Positions 1-7,529 of a stretch of DNA of 19,571 bases are shown one piece after another. The notes beneath the pieces are model-generated. The model did not search any database. It was not told the origin of the DNA and saw only the letters and a list, made by a program, of their open reading frames with translations. This stretch comes from JBMNOI01 sp050942995 (GTDB taxonomy: Bacteria; Chloroflexota; Anaerolineae; UBA1429), in the NCBI GenBank assembly GCA_050942995.1, contig JBMNOI010000072.1:1-19571 (forward strand). The letters run 5' to 3'. The translations under genes and the position numbers were made by a program. The first letter of the stretch is position 1; the number at the start of each line of letters is the position of its first letter.

Positions 1-161
1 TACTGACAATCTGATTATACCAGATTGCGCGGGGTTTTGATAGAGGCGAATATGCCGGACTGCGCCATGGCCTGTGTGGTGGTTGTGGACTGATTGGCCA
101 TGGCATTGCGGAGGCATCTGTCGGCCGACTTTTCCTTGTCATAACGCTCAACTATGGCGGT

Positions 162-190
162 TTGGCGTAGGGGAGGGTGTCCCCTATAAT
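162..190 (+). promoter_or_regulatory. sigma70-like promoter of the GH99-like lipoprotein gene
   Basis: The -35 box TTGGCG (162-167) is separated by exactly 17 nt from a perfect -10 box TATAAT (185-190). Transcription should start near 197, giving a leader of about 54 nt before the ATG at 251. The position just ahead of a well-supported start codon supports the call. It is inferred from consensus only. Confidence 0.7.
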
Positions 191-250
191 GCCGTCAGTT
201 GCCATTATGCCGGGATATCATCCGAATCCCGACCAGGAGACGACTCGTTC

Positions 251-1768
251 ATGTACCATCCCACCTTACGTCGTATCATTATCCTTTTACTGATCGTGCC
301 CCTTGTGATGAGTCTGGCGACGGGATGTGCTCCGGCAGAGAGAGAGACCCCGTCTACCGTATTGATCGCGGCCGACTCGGCCACGGCCGAGGATGCCCCG
401 GATGAAGAGGATCCCTCTGACGATCCGACGCCGGTGCTCACAGAGACGCCCGCTCCGACTACGATGCCGACACAGACGGCGACACGGACGCCGACGATGC
501 GACCCACCGATACGGCGACGCCCACAGAGGCGCTCCCCGATCCCGTCCCAGCCCCGGTGGAGGAGACACCCACTCCGATGCCGATGCTTGAGGATGAGGA
601 ACCGATCCTTGATGAGATTACAATCGCGGGCGATGAGGAACCCGACGGCGACGAGTCGGCGGTCGATGACTCGGAGGGCGGTATTCCGGAATCCGACGAC
701 CCTCAGGCGGCCGACCCGACCGTGACGCCGGACGATGAGCCGCAGACGGATGACACAGGGGATGACGGGGCGGCAGATGCTGTTGATGGAGCCGCCCCGA
801 CGACGGATCCAGAGCCATCGGCGCCTCCTCCGTCCCCTGACGGGCGCCCACCCCGCAAGGTGCTGGCCAATTACTTTGCCTGGTATGATGAAGGGACCTG
901 GAGCTCGTGTGCCATCAGCGACGGCGACCGCCCGATCGAGCCGTATAACTCGGACAATGAAGGGGCCATCTGGAGACAGGTCCGCCAGGCCCTGGATGTG
1001 GGCATCGACGGGTTCACCCTGCAATGGTTCGCTCCCGGTGAGCGCACCGATCAAAACCTGCGCAAACTTTTGGCCCAGTCGCAGGGCACCGGTTTCCAGT
1101 CCACGGTGATATTTCTCCGGCACATCTGGCACGGATCGCCCGAACCGAGTCAGGACAACGTGGCCGAAGCCATCCGCTATCTCATCGACGAGTATGGCGG
1201 GCATCCTAACTTTCTGGCGGTGGACGGCCGGCCGGTATTGATCTTTGCCGATGTCTATCGTGTGCCACGAACCGAAGGACAGACCCCGCAGCAAGCCTGG
1301 GAGGCCATTCGCGCTCGGGTCGATCCCGAGCATCGGACTATCTGGATCGGTGAGGGGCTGGACCCGTCCTATCTCGCCGTGTTCGACGGTCTTTATGTGT
1401 ACAAGATCACTCACGCCGATTATCCCAACGACTATGTCAAAGCGTCTCGCCGGGCCGATGGGGTGCGCCGTTGGGAGCGCGAGACCGGCCGGCAAAAGAT
1501 ATGGATGGGCACGATCTCGCCCGGATGGGATGATCTGCGCTCGGGCTGCCAGCCCGATGTGCGGGTGCCCAGCAAGCCCCACAAGCGGGATCGGGCCGAC
1601 GGCAGCTTTTATCGGGCCACGTATGACGCCGCTGTGGCCAGTCAGGCGGACTGGCTATGGATCAATAGCTTTAACGAATGGGTCGAGGGGACCTACATCG
1701 AGCCGGGGGAGCGATATGGCGATCGATATCTGCACCTCACGCGTGAGCTGATCTCGGCCTGGAAGTAG
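251..1768 (+). CDS. surface lipoprotein with GH99-like endo-alpha-mannosidase domain
   Basis: A 505-residue exported lipoprotein. The start at 251 is chosen over longer in-frame options because an AGGAGA box sits just upstream and a signal peptide begins there: basic residues R7-R8, a hydrophobic core, then a lipobox-like ATGC with Cys26 as the lipidated residue. Residues about 27-235 are a low-complexity Thr/Pro/Asp/Glu linker of the kind common in Chloroflexota surface proteins. From about residue 237 to the end lies a TIM-barrel domain resembling glycoside hydrolase family 99 and related WbsX-type proteins. The C-terminal SFNEW-VEGT-IEP segment matches the family signature, and Glu476 and Glu479 have the spacing of the two GH99 catalytic glutamates. 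GH99 enzymes cleave internal alpha-1,2-linked mannosyl bonds. The exact glycan is unknown. The domain call is strong, the substrate inferred. Confidence 0.8.
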   Translation: MYHPTLRRIIILLLIVPLVMSLATGCAPAERETPSTVLIAADSATAEDAPDEEDPSDDPTPVLTETPAPTTMPTQTATRTPTMRPTDTATPTEALPDPVPAPVEETPTPMPMLEDEEPILDEITIAGDEEPDGDESAVDDSEGGIPESDDPQAADPTVTPDDEPQTDDTGDDGAADAVDGAAPTTDPEPSAPPPSPDGRPPRKVLANYFAWYDEGTWSSCAISDGDRPIEPYNSDNEGAIWRQVRQALDVGIDGFTLQWFAPGERTDQNLRKLLAQSQGTGFQSTVIFLRHIWHGSPEPSQDNVAEAIRYLIDEYGGHPNFLAVDGRPVLIFADVYRVPRTEGQTPQQAWEAIRARVDPEHRTIWIGEGLDPSYLAVFDGLYVYKITHADYPNDYVKASRRADGVRRWERETGRQKIWMGTISPGWDDLRSGCQPDVRVPSKPHKRDRADGSFYRATYDAAVASQADWLWINSFNEWVEGTYIEPGERYGDRYLHLTRELISAWK

Positions 1769-1802
1769 CGTTTCGTCGGGCCGTGTCAGAGAGGAGTTAT
1801 TT

Positions 1803-1838
1803 ATGTTGTGGTGGAGGCCGGTGCCTCCACCACAACAT
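1803..1838 (+). terminator. perfect 16-bp hairpin after the lipoprotein gene
   Basis: ATGTTGTGGTGGAGGC (1803-1818) pairs perfectly with 1823-1838 around a CGGT tetraloop. It begins 35 nt after the lipoprotein stop codon. No U-tract follows on the plus strand, so termination is likely but not certain. It could equally protect the mRNA 3' end. Confidence 0.55.
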
Positions 1839-1906
1839 GACCGTCCCATTCGGGTTTGACCGGCATGCCCGGACACGTATCACCGGCAGGACGCGCCCTC
1901 CGGCCA

Positions 1907-1935
1907 TTGACGTTAACGAGCCGGGCGGATATACT
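1907..1935 (+). promoter_or_regulatory. sigma70-like promoter for treT
   Basis: TTGACG (1907-1912) and TATACT (1930-1935) are separated by 17 nt, a near-consensus promoter. It points at treT, whose start codon is at 2297, implying a leader of about 355 nt. No better promoter was noticed closer to the gene. Confidence 0.6.
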
Positions 1936-1941
1936 GGCGCA

Positions 1942-2296
1942 TAGACAGGGGCCCTGTGCGGGCCGATCTGGCGCATCGACTCCGGGAGCTCGAACCCTTC
2001 TCTCTCACGACTCTCCACCTCGTTTCTCCCTCATCATCATCTGCTGCCTTTGTTCTCGTCATGACGCATGCCACTCTGCACAGGAAAGATGCGCCGCGGA
2101 TGCGGCATGGAGAGGTGAACGGGTGATAAGGCGCGTGCTCGATCCTGGCGCTGTTGCCGAGCAGAATGGCCTCGGCGATGTTGTCATTCCTCTTTCCGAG
2201 CGCGCTCTCGAAGCGACCCGAGCCAGTTTCTCCTCTCGCCGGATGATGATTTCGGGGGCATGCCATAGGGCGCAGGGATGGAAAGAGAGGTAGACC
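1942..2296 (+). other. long treT leader, no supported gene
   Basis: This is the interval between the predicted transcription start and treT. It holds several short dyads, for example GCCGAG...CTCGGC near 2158-2188 and the self-complementary GAGCGCGCTC near 2198-2207. It does not match a riboswitch or T-box signature I recognise. An in-frame open stretch ends at 2293, but its composition is not protein-like and it begins inside the hairpin at 1803-1838. It may be a structured regulatory leader. This is inference. Confidence 0.3.
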
Positions 2297-3580
2297 ATGC
2301 TACGACGGGCGCAGGTGGGCGAGGGACGATCACTCGCTGCCTATGAAGCGGTGATCGGAGCCGAGGCCATCGCCAAAATCGAATCGTATGCCGAGCCCCT
2401 GAAGGAGGCTCGGGTGGTGCATGTCAATGCGACATCGTTCGGTGGCGGCGTGGCCGAGATTCTGCATTCGCTGGTGCCGTTGATGACGGCGTTGGGATTA
2501 GAGTGCGAGTGGCAGGTGATCGAAGGAGATGAGGTATTCTTTGAGGTGACCAAAGCCTGTCACAACGGGTTGCAGGGGATGGACATCCCCTTTACCAAGC
2601 AGATGCAGGATATCTGGCGGCGCTACAACGTGATGAACGCCGAACGGTTCGAGGGCGAATATGACTATGTGGTGGTCCACGATCCCCAACCGGCGGGATT
2701 GCTGCACTATACCGGCGGGGCGAATGCCAGGCACTGGATGTGGCGCTGCCATATCGATACCTCACATCCCAACCCGGACTACTGGCAGTTCTTTGTGCCG
2801 TACATCAAAGAGTATCAGACCGGAATATTCACCATGCCCAAGTTCGTCAAGGCCGATCTGGAACTGGCCCGGGTGGTCATCGCGACGCCCACCATCGACC
2901 CTCTGGCGCCCAAGAATATGCCACTCACCGACGAGCAGGTTGCCGATATCGTCACGCTGATGGAGGCGGATATATCCCGTCCGTTAGTCACTCAGGTGAG
3001 CCGTTTCGATCCGTGGAAGGATCAGATCGGTGTGATCGACGCGTATCGTATCGTCAAGCAAGAGGTGCCCGAACTGCAACTGGCCCTGATCGGCTCTATG
3101 GCGGCCGACGACCCTGAGGGTTGGGAGTATGTGGAAAAGACGCGCGCGCATGCCGGAGATGACCCCGATATCCATATCTGGCAAAATCTGGATGATCTCG
3201 AAGTGGCGGCGTTTCAGAAGGCCAGTCGGGTGGTGCTGCAAAAGTCGCTGCGTGAGGGGTTTGGCATGACGGTGAGCGAGGCGATGTGGAAAGGCCGGCC
3301 GGTGATCGGTGGCTATGCCGGGGGTATTCCTTTGCAGGTGGTGGATGGCGAAACCGGGTTTCTGGTCGAGTCTGTAGAAGAGTGCGCCGAAAAGATGCTC
3401 TATCTGTTAAAGAATCCGGAGGAGGCTCAACGGATGGGCGAGGCGGCCAGAGAGCATGTGCGGCGCAACTTTCTCATTACGCGGCAGTTGGGCGATTATC
3501 TACAGCTCTTTGCCCTCCTGGAGAACGAACGGGCCGAGGCGACGACGGGCGATACCACCTGGGAACGCCGTCTGACCTAG
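2297..3580 (+). CDS. treT: trehalose synthase, GT4 glycosyltransferase (TreT type)
   Basis: A 427-residue GT-B fold glycosyltransferase of family GT4. TreT enzymes reversibly join NDP-glucose and glucose to make trehalose in the cytoplasm. The start at 2297 has an AGAGG box 6 nt upstream, and the N-terminal MLRRAQVGEGRSL is typical of this subfamily. The acceptor-side domain carries NATSFGGGVAEIL near residue 45, and IDTSHPNPDYW lies near residue 152. The donor-binding domain begins near residue 233 (VTQVSRFDPWKD). The GT4 EX7E motif is Glu320 to Glu328 (EGFGMTVSE), followed by GGYAGGIPLQV. Length fits the family. It is preceded by a long leader and followed by a separately promoted enolase-like gene. 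A role in osmoprotection or carbon storage is expected from the family. A related sucrose or glucosyl transferase is the main alternative. Confidence 0.85.
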   Translation: MLRRAQVGEGRSLAAYEAVIGAEAIAKIESYAEPLKEARVVHVNATSFGGGVAEILHSLVPLMTALGLECEWQVIEGDEVFFEVTKACHNGLQGMDIPFTKQMQDIWRRYNVMNAERFEGEYDYVVVHDPQPAGLLHYTGGANARHWMWRCHIDTSHPNPDYWQFFVPYIKEYQTGIFTMPKFVKADLELARVVIATPTIDPLAPKNMPLTDEQVADIVTLMEADISRPLVTQVSRFDPWKDQIGVIDAYRIVKQEVPELQLALIGSMAADDPEGWEYVEKTRAHAGDDPDIHIWQNLDDLEVAAFQKASRVVLQKSLREGFGMTVSEAMWKGRPVIGGYAGGIPLQVVDGETGFLVESVEECAEKMLYLLKNPEEAQRMGEAAREHVRRNFLITRQLGDYLQLFALLENERAEATTGDTTWERRLT

Positions 3581-3686
3581 GCCATATTCTAAACCCGATC
3601 ATGTATGGAGGTACGGGATATCTCGAGGCTACGGTACAAGGCCCGGCTCGCGTCGGCGTCCCGATGGGTCACTGTCTATCGCTTCT

Positions 3687-3715
3687 TTGACAGGTCTCTT
3701 TCAGCATGATACCAT
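3687..3715 (+). promoter_or_regulatory. sigma70-like promoter for the enolase-like gene
   Basis: A consensus -35 TTGACA (3687-3692) is followed after 17 nt by TACCAT (3710-3715). Transcription would start near 3722, about 30 nt before the GTG start. This makes the enolase-like gene independently expressed from treT. Confidence 0.6.
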
Positions 3716-3753
3716 CTGGGCGCGCAGCGGAATAACAACGAGGAGGACATTGA

Positions 3754-5016
3754 GTGAGCGCCAAAATCAAGAGCATCAAGGCCCGTGAAATTCTGGCCAA
3801 CCGGGCAAATCTCTGCCTGGAAGTCGTCGTCACTACCGATACCGGAGCCGTCGGTCGTTCTACGCCCGAGGCGGGCGTATCTACCGGCACCTATGAGGCC
3901 GTTATGCTGCTGGACGGTGAGGAGCGTTATGGCGGGATGGGCGTGCGCCGGGCGGTAGAGAGTGTGCACCAGATCGCCCCTGAACTGGTGGGCATGGACG
4001 TCACCCGTCAGCGTGAGATCGACAATTTGATGATCTCCCTGGACGGCACCCCGAACAAATCGCGTCTGGGCGCCAACGCCATCGTCGGCATCTCGTTGGC
4101 CGTGGCCAAGGCGGCGGCTGCCTCCTCGGACCTGCCGCTATATCAGTACCTGGGCGGGCCCAATGCGTGCACCCTGCCCATGCCGATCGTCGGCATCGGC
4201 ACCGGCGGGCGCTATCGCGATCCGGGCACCAGTCGCTGGTTCAAGCCGAGCTACGAGTTTATCGCCCATGGCGCCTCCGGGTGCGCCGAGTCGCTGGAGA
4301 TCTGCTGGTTCCTGCGGCGCGAGCTGGGGCGCATTATGAAAGAGCGCTACGGCGAGCGCGTGGTGGGCTATCGCGGGCTGAACGATCTGGGCGGCCTGCT
4401 CAAAGATGACCGGGAATTGCTGGACGCCATGACCGAGGCCATCATCCGCACCGGCAACGAGGGGCGCGTGAGCCTTTACTTCGATGCGGCGGCCGACTGC
4501 TACTATGAAGAGGATATCGACCGTTACGTCGGTATCTTTAACGAGGGCGAAAAGAGCCGCGACGAGATGATAGCGTTCTACAAAGAGCTGGTAGACAACT
4601 ATCCTATCGTCTCTATCGAGGATCCGTTGCACGAGGATGATCTGGAGGGACACGCCATCGCCACTCGCGAGCTGGGCATCGAGATCGTAGGCGATGACCT
4701 GTTCACCACCAATATCGAGCGGCTTCGCCAGGCCATCGAGGTCGGCGCGGCCAACTCGATGGTGCTCAAGATCACGCAGGTGGGCACCGTGTCCGAGGCG
4801 ATGGACGCCTGTCGACTGGCTTTGAGCAGCGGCTACAATGTGCACCCCTGTGGCAGCCGCGGTGATAACGACAGTGTCGCCGATTTCGCCGTGGCGCTGA
4901 ACGCCGGGCAGGTGCGCGCTGTGGATTACAACCGGCTGCTCTCCATCGAGGAGGAGCTGGGCTCGGCGGCGGTGTGGCCGGGCAAGGCGTTGTTCAAGGG
5001 CGCAGCGCAGAAATAG
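3754..5016 (+). CDS. divergent enolase-family protein
   Basis: A 420-residue member of the enolase (phosphopyruvate hydratase) family. The GTG start is fixed by AGGAGG at 3741-3746. Seen and conserved: the N-terminal loop PEAGVSTGTYEA, SRLGANAIVGISLA, metal ligands Asp244 (FDAAAD), Glu289 (SIEDP) and the GDD at 314-315, Lys339 (VLKITQVGT) and Glu168. Not conserved against classical enolase: the GGxHA histidine is Tyr154 (GGRYRD); the DEGG acid is replaced around Arg207 (GYRGLND); SHRSGETED reads PCGSRGDND (365-373); the GQIKTG lysine is Arg388, and the roughly ten residues after it are missing. Loss of several catalytic groups argues against ordinary 2-phosphoglycerate dehydration, although metal binding and the barrel look intact. 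It converges with a divergent glycerate-kinase-like gene. It could be a specialised enolase or an enzyme for a related phosphorylated acid. Family call strong, reaction unknown. Confidence 0.85.
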   Translation: MSAKIKSIKAREILANRANLCLEVVVTTDTGAVGRSTPEAGVSTGTYEAVMLLDGEERYGGMGVRRAVESVHQIAPELVGMDVTRQREIDNLMISLDGTPNKSRLGANAIVGISLAVAKAAAASSDLPLYQYLGGPNACTLPMPIVGIGTGGRYRDPGTSRWFKPSYEFIAHGASGCAESLEICWFLRRELGRIMKERYGERVVGYRGLNDLGGLLKDDRELLDAMTEAIIRTGNEGRVSLYFDAAADCYYEEDIDRYVGIFNEGEKSRDEMIAFYKELVDNYPIVSIEDPLHEDDLEGHAIATRELGIEIVGDDLFTTNIERLRQAIEVGAANSMVLKITQVGTVSEAMDACRLALSSGYNVHPCGSRGDNDSVADFAVALNAGQVRAVDYNRLLSIEEELGSAAVWPGKALFKGAAQK

Positions 5017-5017
5017 T

Positions 5018-5097
5018 CGGGCGGATTCGCCGCCCGGTGGAGAGTGAATGATAGAGCCGTGGAGACTGCGTCAGTCTCCACGGCTCTTCTTTTCTCT
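5018..5097 (+). terminator. double-hairpin terminator after the enolase-like gene
   Basis: A 7-bp hairpin (CGGGCGG 5018-5024 with CCGCCCG 5030-5036) is followed by a 16-bp stem (5053-5068 with 5072-5087, loop CGT) and then a pyrimidine run TCTTTTCTCTC. The second hairpin with its U-rich tail is a convincing intrinsic terminator. It lies in the 105-nt gap between convergent genes. On the minus strand the tail is weak. Confidence 0.85.
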
Positions 5098-5121
5098 CGA
5101 CGTGCTGTGCGTTACGCCTGC

Positions 5122-6579
5122 CTATCGGCTGCGCCCCAGCACCAGTGTGACCGTCAGGTCGTTCATGCTGATATTATGGGTGGCCACCACACCGTCGCCC
5201 AACCGGCAAAGGGGCGGGGTGGTGTTATGCTTCTTTAGCTCGGCCACAAGGTCGATCCCCAGCTCTTGCGCCCGGGCGGCGGTATAGCCGTCTACCAGGC
5301 CGCCGTCGAGATCGGGCATGCCCTCGCAGCTATCGACGAACTGGTGACCGGGGCCATCGGTGCCGTCGGAATCGACCGAGGCGATAAGGATATTTTCGCT
5401 GCCGGCGATTCGGGTGGCCGCTGTGAGGGCGCATTCCTGGTTGCGTCCGCCGATGCCCTTCTCTTTGCCCACCGTTACCACCATCTCACCGCCGCTGATG
5501 AGGGCACAGGGCGGCTCGAAGGGTTGACCGGTTCTCTCGATGTTCAGGGCGATATTGGCCAGCACCAGGCCCACCTGGCCCGCCTCGGCCTGCATGCCGG
5601 AGGAGAGCAGGTGCGGCTCAAAGCCCAGTTCGGCCGCTTTTTTGCACGCCGTGGGCAACATGCCCAGATGGGGCGGCATGACGCCAAAGATGCGCCACGG
5701 CGCCATGCGTTCGAATTCGGCGGCCTTGACGGTCTCGTACTGCGGATCGGCGCGAAGTAGATGCTCTCGCACCGAGGCGGGCACTGCATCCCAGGCATCC
5801 CATTTTTTGAGCATGGCGACGGCATGCTCGAACGTGCTACCCTCGGGTAGAGTGTGCAGCCACACATTCTTGTGCATCAAGTTGTCGTGGGTCATGGGAT
5901 CCCAGGCGGTGATGTGGATGGCCCGGACCGGCTGAATGTAGCGCGAGATACGCCCACCCTTCATCATATCCAGGTGGTTGCGCACCGGGTTCAGATCGCC
6001 GGTGAATGCGCCTCGTTCGATCTGCATGATATAGGTGGTCTGGCGCACATCTTCCAGGGTTACACCGGGCACGGGCAGGGTGAGCAGGGAGGAGATGCCG
6101 TTAGCGGCGATGGTGAACACCAGATCCTCCGGGCGCAGATCGCGGCACATGGCCAGGATCTTTTCGCAGCCCTCGACACAGCCCTCATCGGGCACGGGAT
6201 GGGCGCCATAGGTCACGCCGATGCGCTCCAGGATCGTCTCGCCCCCGTGCTTGTCGATCACGTGACCGCCGGTGAGTCGTTCGCCCAGCACATCCTCGAT
6301 GGCGCGGGCCACACGCTGTACCCCCTTGCCGGCGCCAAACACATAGATGCGCCCGACACGCGACAGATCGAACACCTCCTCGCCGGTACGTGGCGACCCG
6401 GCCGGCTCGAATTCGGGGCATCCGACGATGAGGCGGTTACCGTCCAGGCGGAGCAGCTTGAGCGTGTTAAAGTAGGGATCGGCGGCACGCAGGCCTGCCT
6501 CCAGAATCTCGACCATGGCACGGCGACCCTCGATGTGGCCGTGAGAGGTGAGTTCTTCGGCGTTGAGAATGCGTTTCAT
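5122..6579 (-). CDS. glycerate 2-kinase-like protein (DUF4147 + MOFRL), divergent
   Basis: A 485-residue protein with the two-domain layout of MOFRL-family glycerate kinases (TtuD/GckA), which phosphorylate D-glycerate to 2-phosphoglycerate with ATP. The start MKRILNAEEL at 6579 is chosen because GGAG lies upstream; longer starts lack a ribosome site. A TTG one codon earlier is possible. The N-terminal domain shows FGAGKGVQRVARAIEDVL, AHPVPDEG, and NPVRNHLDMMKGGRIS, corresponding to the family's VRKHLS-KGGRL. The C-terminal MOFRL domain shows ALISGGEMVVTV, GIGGRNQECALTAA and DSDGTDGPG. Odd points: the glycine-rich ISGGGSALL reads IAANGISSLL, the SDVxGDD-SGPT stretch is replaced by WDPMTHDNLMHKN, and the usual C-terminal GPTGTNVNDL reads VATHNISMNDL. 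Substrate may therefore differ. It converges with the enolase-like gene. Confidence 0.8.
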   Translation of the reverse strand: MKRILNAEELTSHGHIEGRRAMVEILEAGLRAADPYFNTLKLLRLDGNRLIVGCPEFEPAGSPRTGEEVFDLSRVGRIYVFGAGKGVQRVARAIEDVLGERLTGGHVIDKHGGETILERIGVTYGAHPVPDEGCVEGCEKILAMCRDLRPEDLVFTIAANGISSLLTLPVPGVTLEDVRQTTYIMQIERGAFTGDLNPVRNHLDMMKGGRISRYIQPVRAIHITAWDPMTHDNLMHKNVWLHTLPEGSTFEHAVAMLKKWDAWDAVPASVREHLLRADPQYETVKAAEFERMAPWRIFGVMPPHLGMLPTACKKAAELGFEPHLLSSGMQAEAGQVGLVLANIALNIERTGQPFEPPCALISGGEMVVTVGKEKGIGGRNQECALTAATRIAGSENILIASVDSDGTDGPGHQFVDSCEGMPDLDGGLVDGYTAARAQELGIDLVAELKKHNTTPPLCRLGDGVVATHNISMNDLTVTLVLGRSR

Positions 6580-6663
6580 CAACGGATCATCTCCTTCGAC
6601 GATGTAAGCGTGTTGCATTGACGGTTCGACATCTATGGTACCGCCGCGATGGCCCATCACCCC

Positions 6664-6691
6664 ATCATACGATGCAGGCATGACATGACCA
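6664..6691 (-). promoter_or_regulatory. candidate promoter of the glycerate-kinase-like gene
   Basis: Read on the minus strand, TGGTCA (6691-6686) is followed after 16 nt by TATGAT (6669-6664). It lies about 85 nt upstream of the chosen start. The -35 box is imperfect, and read-through from the upstream hypothetical gene is also possible. Confidence 0.4.
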
Positions 6692-6758
6692 CGAGCCGCG
6701 ACCGGAGATGCCTTTAAAGTACGGAAAACAGGACCTTCGTCAAGTCTCTCAGCGGATA

Positions 6759-7508
6759 TTACCCGCCGGACCGACCGCTCTCCCTGTTGATTCGGTCGCC
6801 GTGAATATCCACCCTGTCGTCGAGGGTCGCCGGCCAGGATTCGAGCCGGTCATCAGACAAAATCGCCTCGATACAATCTACGGATCCCCCCACATAGGTC
6901 CACATCAGATCGATCTCGGTGACGACACACCAGGCGCGATCTCGCGGCCACCACAGGCCGGCGCTCTGCCGAAAGGGTGGGGATATCGACCGGGTGGCCG
7001 CCTCGATGGGGCCGCGCAACAGGATATAGGTGCGATCCGGCAGCCGCAGGGAGGCGGCGCCGGACCAGCGATCCCGGTCGATGATGCCCCACCCCTCCCA
7101 TACGGCGAACCGACAGTCTTCGGGGGTGTCGGTGAACCTCGCCAGGATATCGACCAATGCCCTCGCCCCGATCTCTGGAAGATGCCCTGTGGCGGGCTCG
7201 TCGAACTCTTGCGGACGGTGGGCCGAGCCCGATGCGGCGATAGACTGCCACTGCATTTGCGCATGGGGCGTGTGCCCGTTGCGTATGGCCACCTCGCGCC
7301 ACGAGACCTCCTGCCGGGTACGGATATCGTATGCCGGATGCAGGATCCGGGCATAGGCGGTGAATCCGCCGGGGATGACGGCGGCGACGTAATTTCCCCC
7401 GTCGCCTCGCCCCCATGGCTTTTCCATGCGTCCGGGCAGCCAGTCGGCGTCCGATGCGTCCCCGACCGGCTCGAATTCTGCGGACACGGGCAGATCAGCT
7501 TTCCCCAT
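6759..7508 (-). CDS. hypothetical protein with WWPRDRAW motif
   Basis: A 249-residue soluble protein I cannot assign to a named family. It has no signal peptide or membrane segment. It is rich in Trp and Arg. The most protein-like block is residues 186-208 (WWPRDRAW followed by a TEIDL-type stretch ending in YVGG). Other ordered blocks are GNYVAAVIPGGFTAYARILHP near 38-58 and FAVWEGWGIID near 134-143, which reads like a conserved bacterial hypothetical family. A GAGG lies about 10 nt before the ATG. It starts 21 nt after the ketopantoate-reductase-like gene on the same strand, so co-transcription is likely. The opposite strand is also open here, but its protein looks like a compositional shadow. 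Confidence 0.65.
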   Translation of the reverse strand: MGKADLPVSAEFEPVGDASDADWLPGRMEKPWGRGDGGNYVAAVIPGGFTAYARILHPAYDIRTRQEVSWREVAIRNGHTPHAQMQWQSIAASGSAHRPQEFDEPATGHLPEIGARALVDILARFTDTPEDCRFAVWEGWGIIDRDRWSGAASLRLPDRTYILLRGPIEAATRSISPPFRQSAGLWWPRDRAWCVVTEIDLMWTYVGGSVDCIEAILSDDRLESWPATLDDRVDIHGDRINRESGRSGG

Positions 7509-7529
7509 TTCAGTCGATCCTCATCGCCG

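Noticed and set aside
1..27. CAATCTG/CAGATTG hairpin at the window start as a terminator
   Set aside because: Weak 7-bp stem, no U-tract directly after it, and the upstream gene is not visible.
64..104. GCCATGGCC and GGCCATGGC pair as an operator
   Set aside because: Each arm is largely a short palindrome by itself, and the position is well upstream of the promoter at 162-190. Chance is likely in GC-rich sequence.
287..1582. 431-codon open frame on the minus strand
   Set aside because: Shadow of the GH99-like gene; very Arg-rich with no recognisable domain or ribosome site.
1980..2005. tRNA-like T-arm (GGGTTCGAGC) on the minus strand
   Set aside because: No flanking acceptor, D or anticodon stems of the right size could be formed.
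1856..2293. 145-codon open frame in the treT leader
   Set aside because: Composition not protein-like and no ribosome site near its first ATG. A gene cannot be excluded, but nothing supports one.
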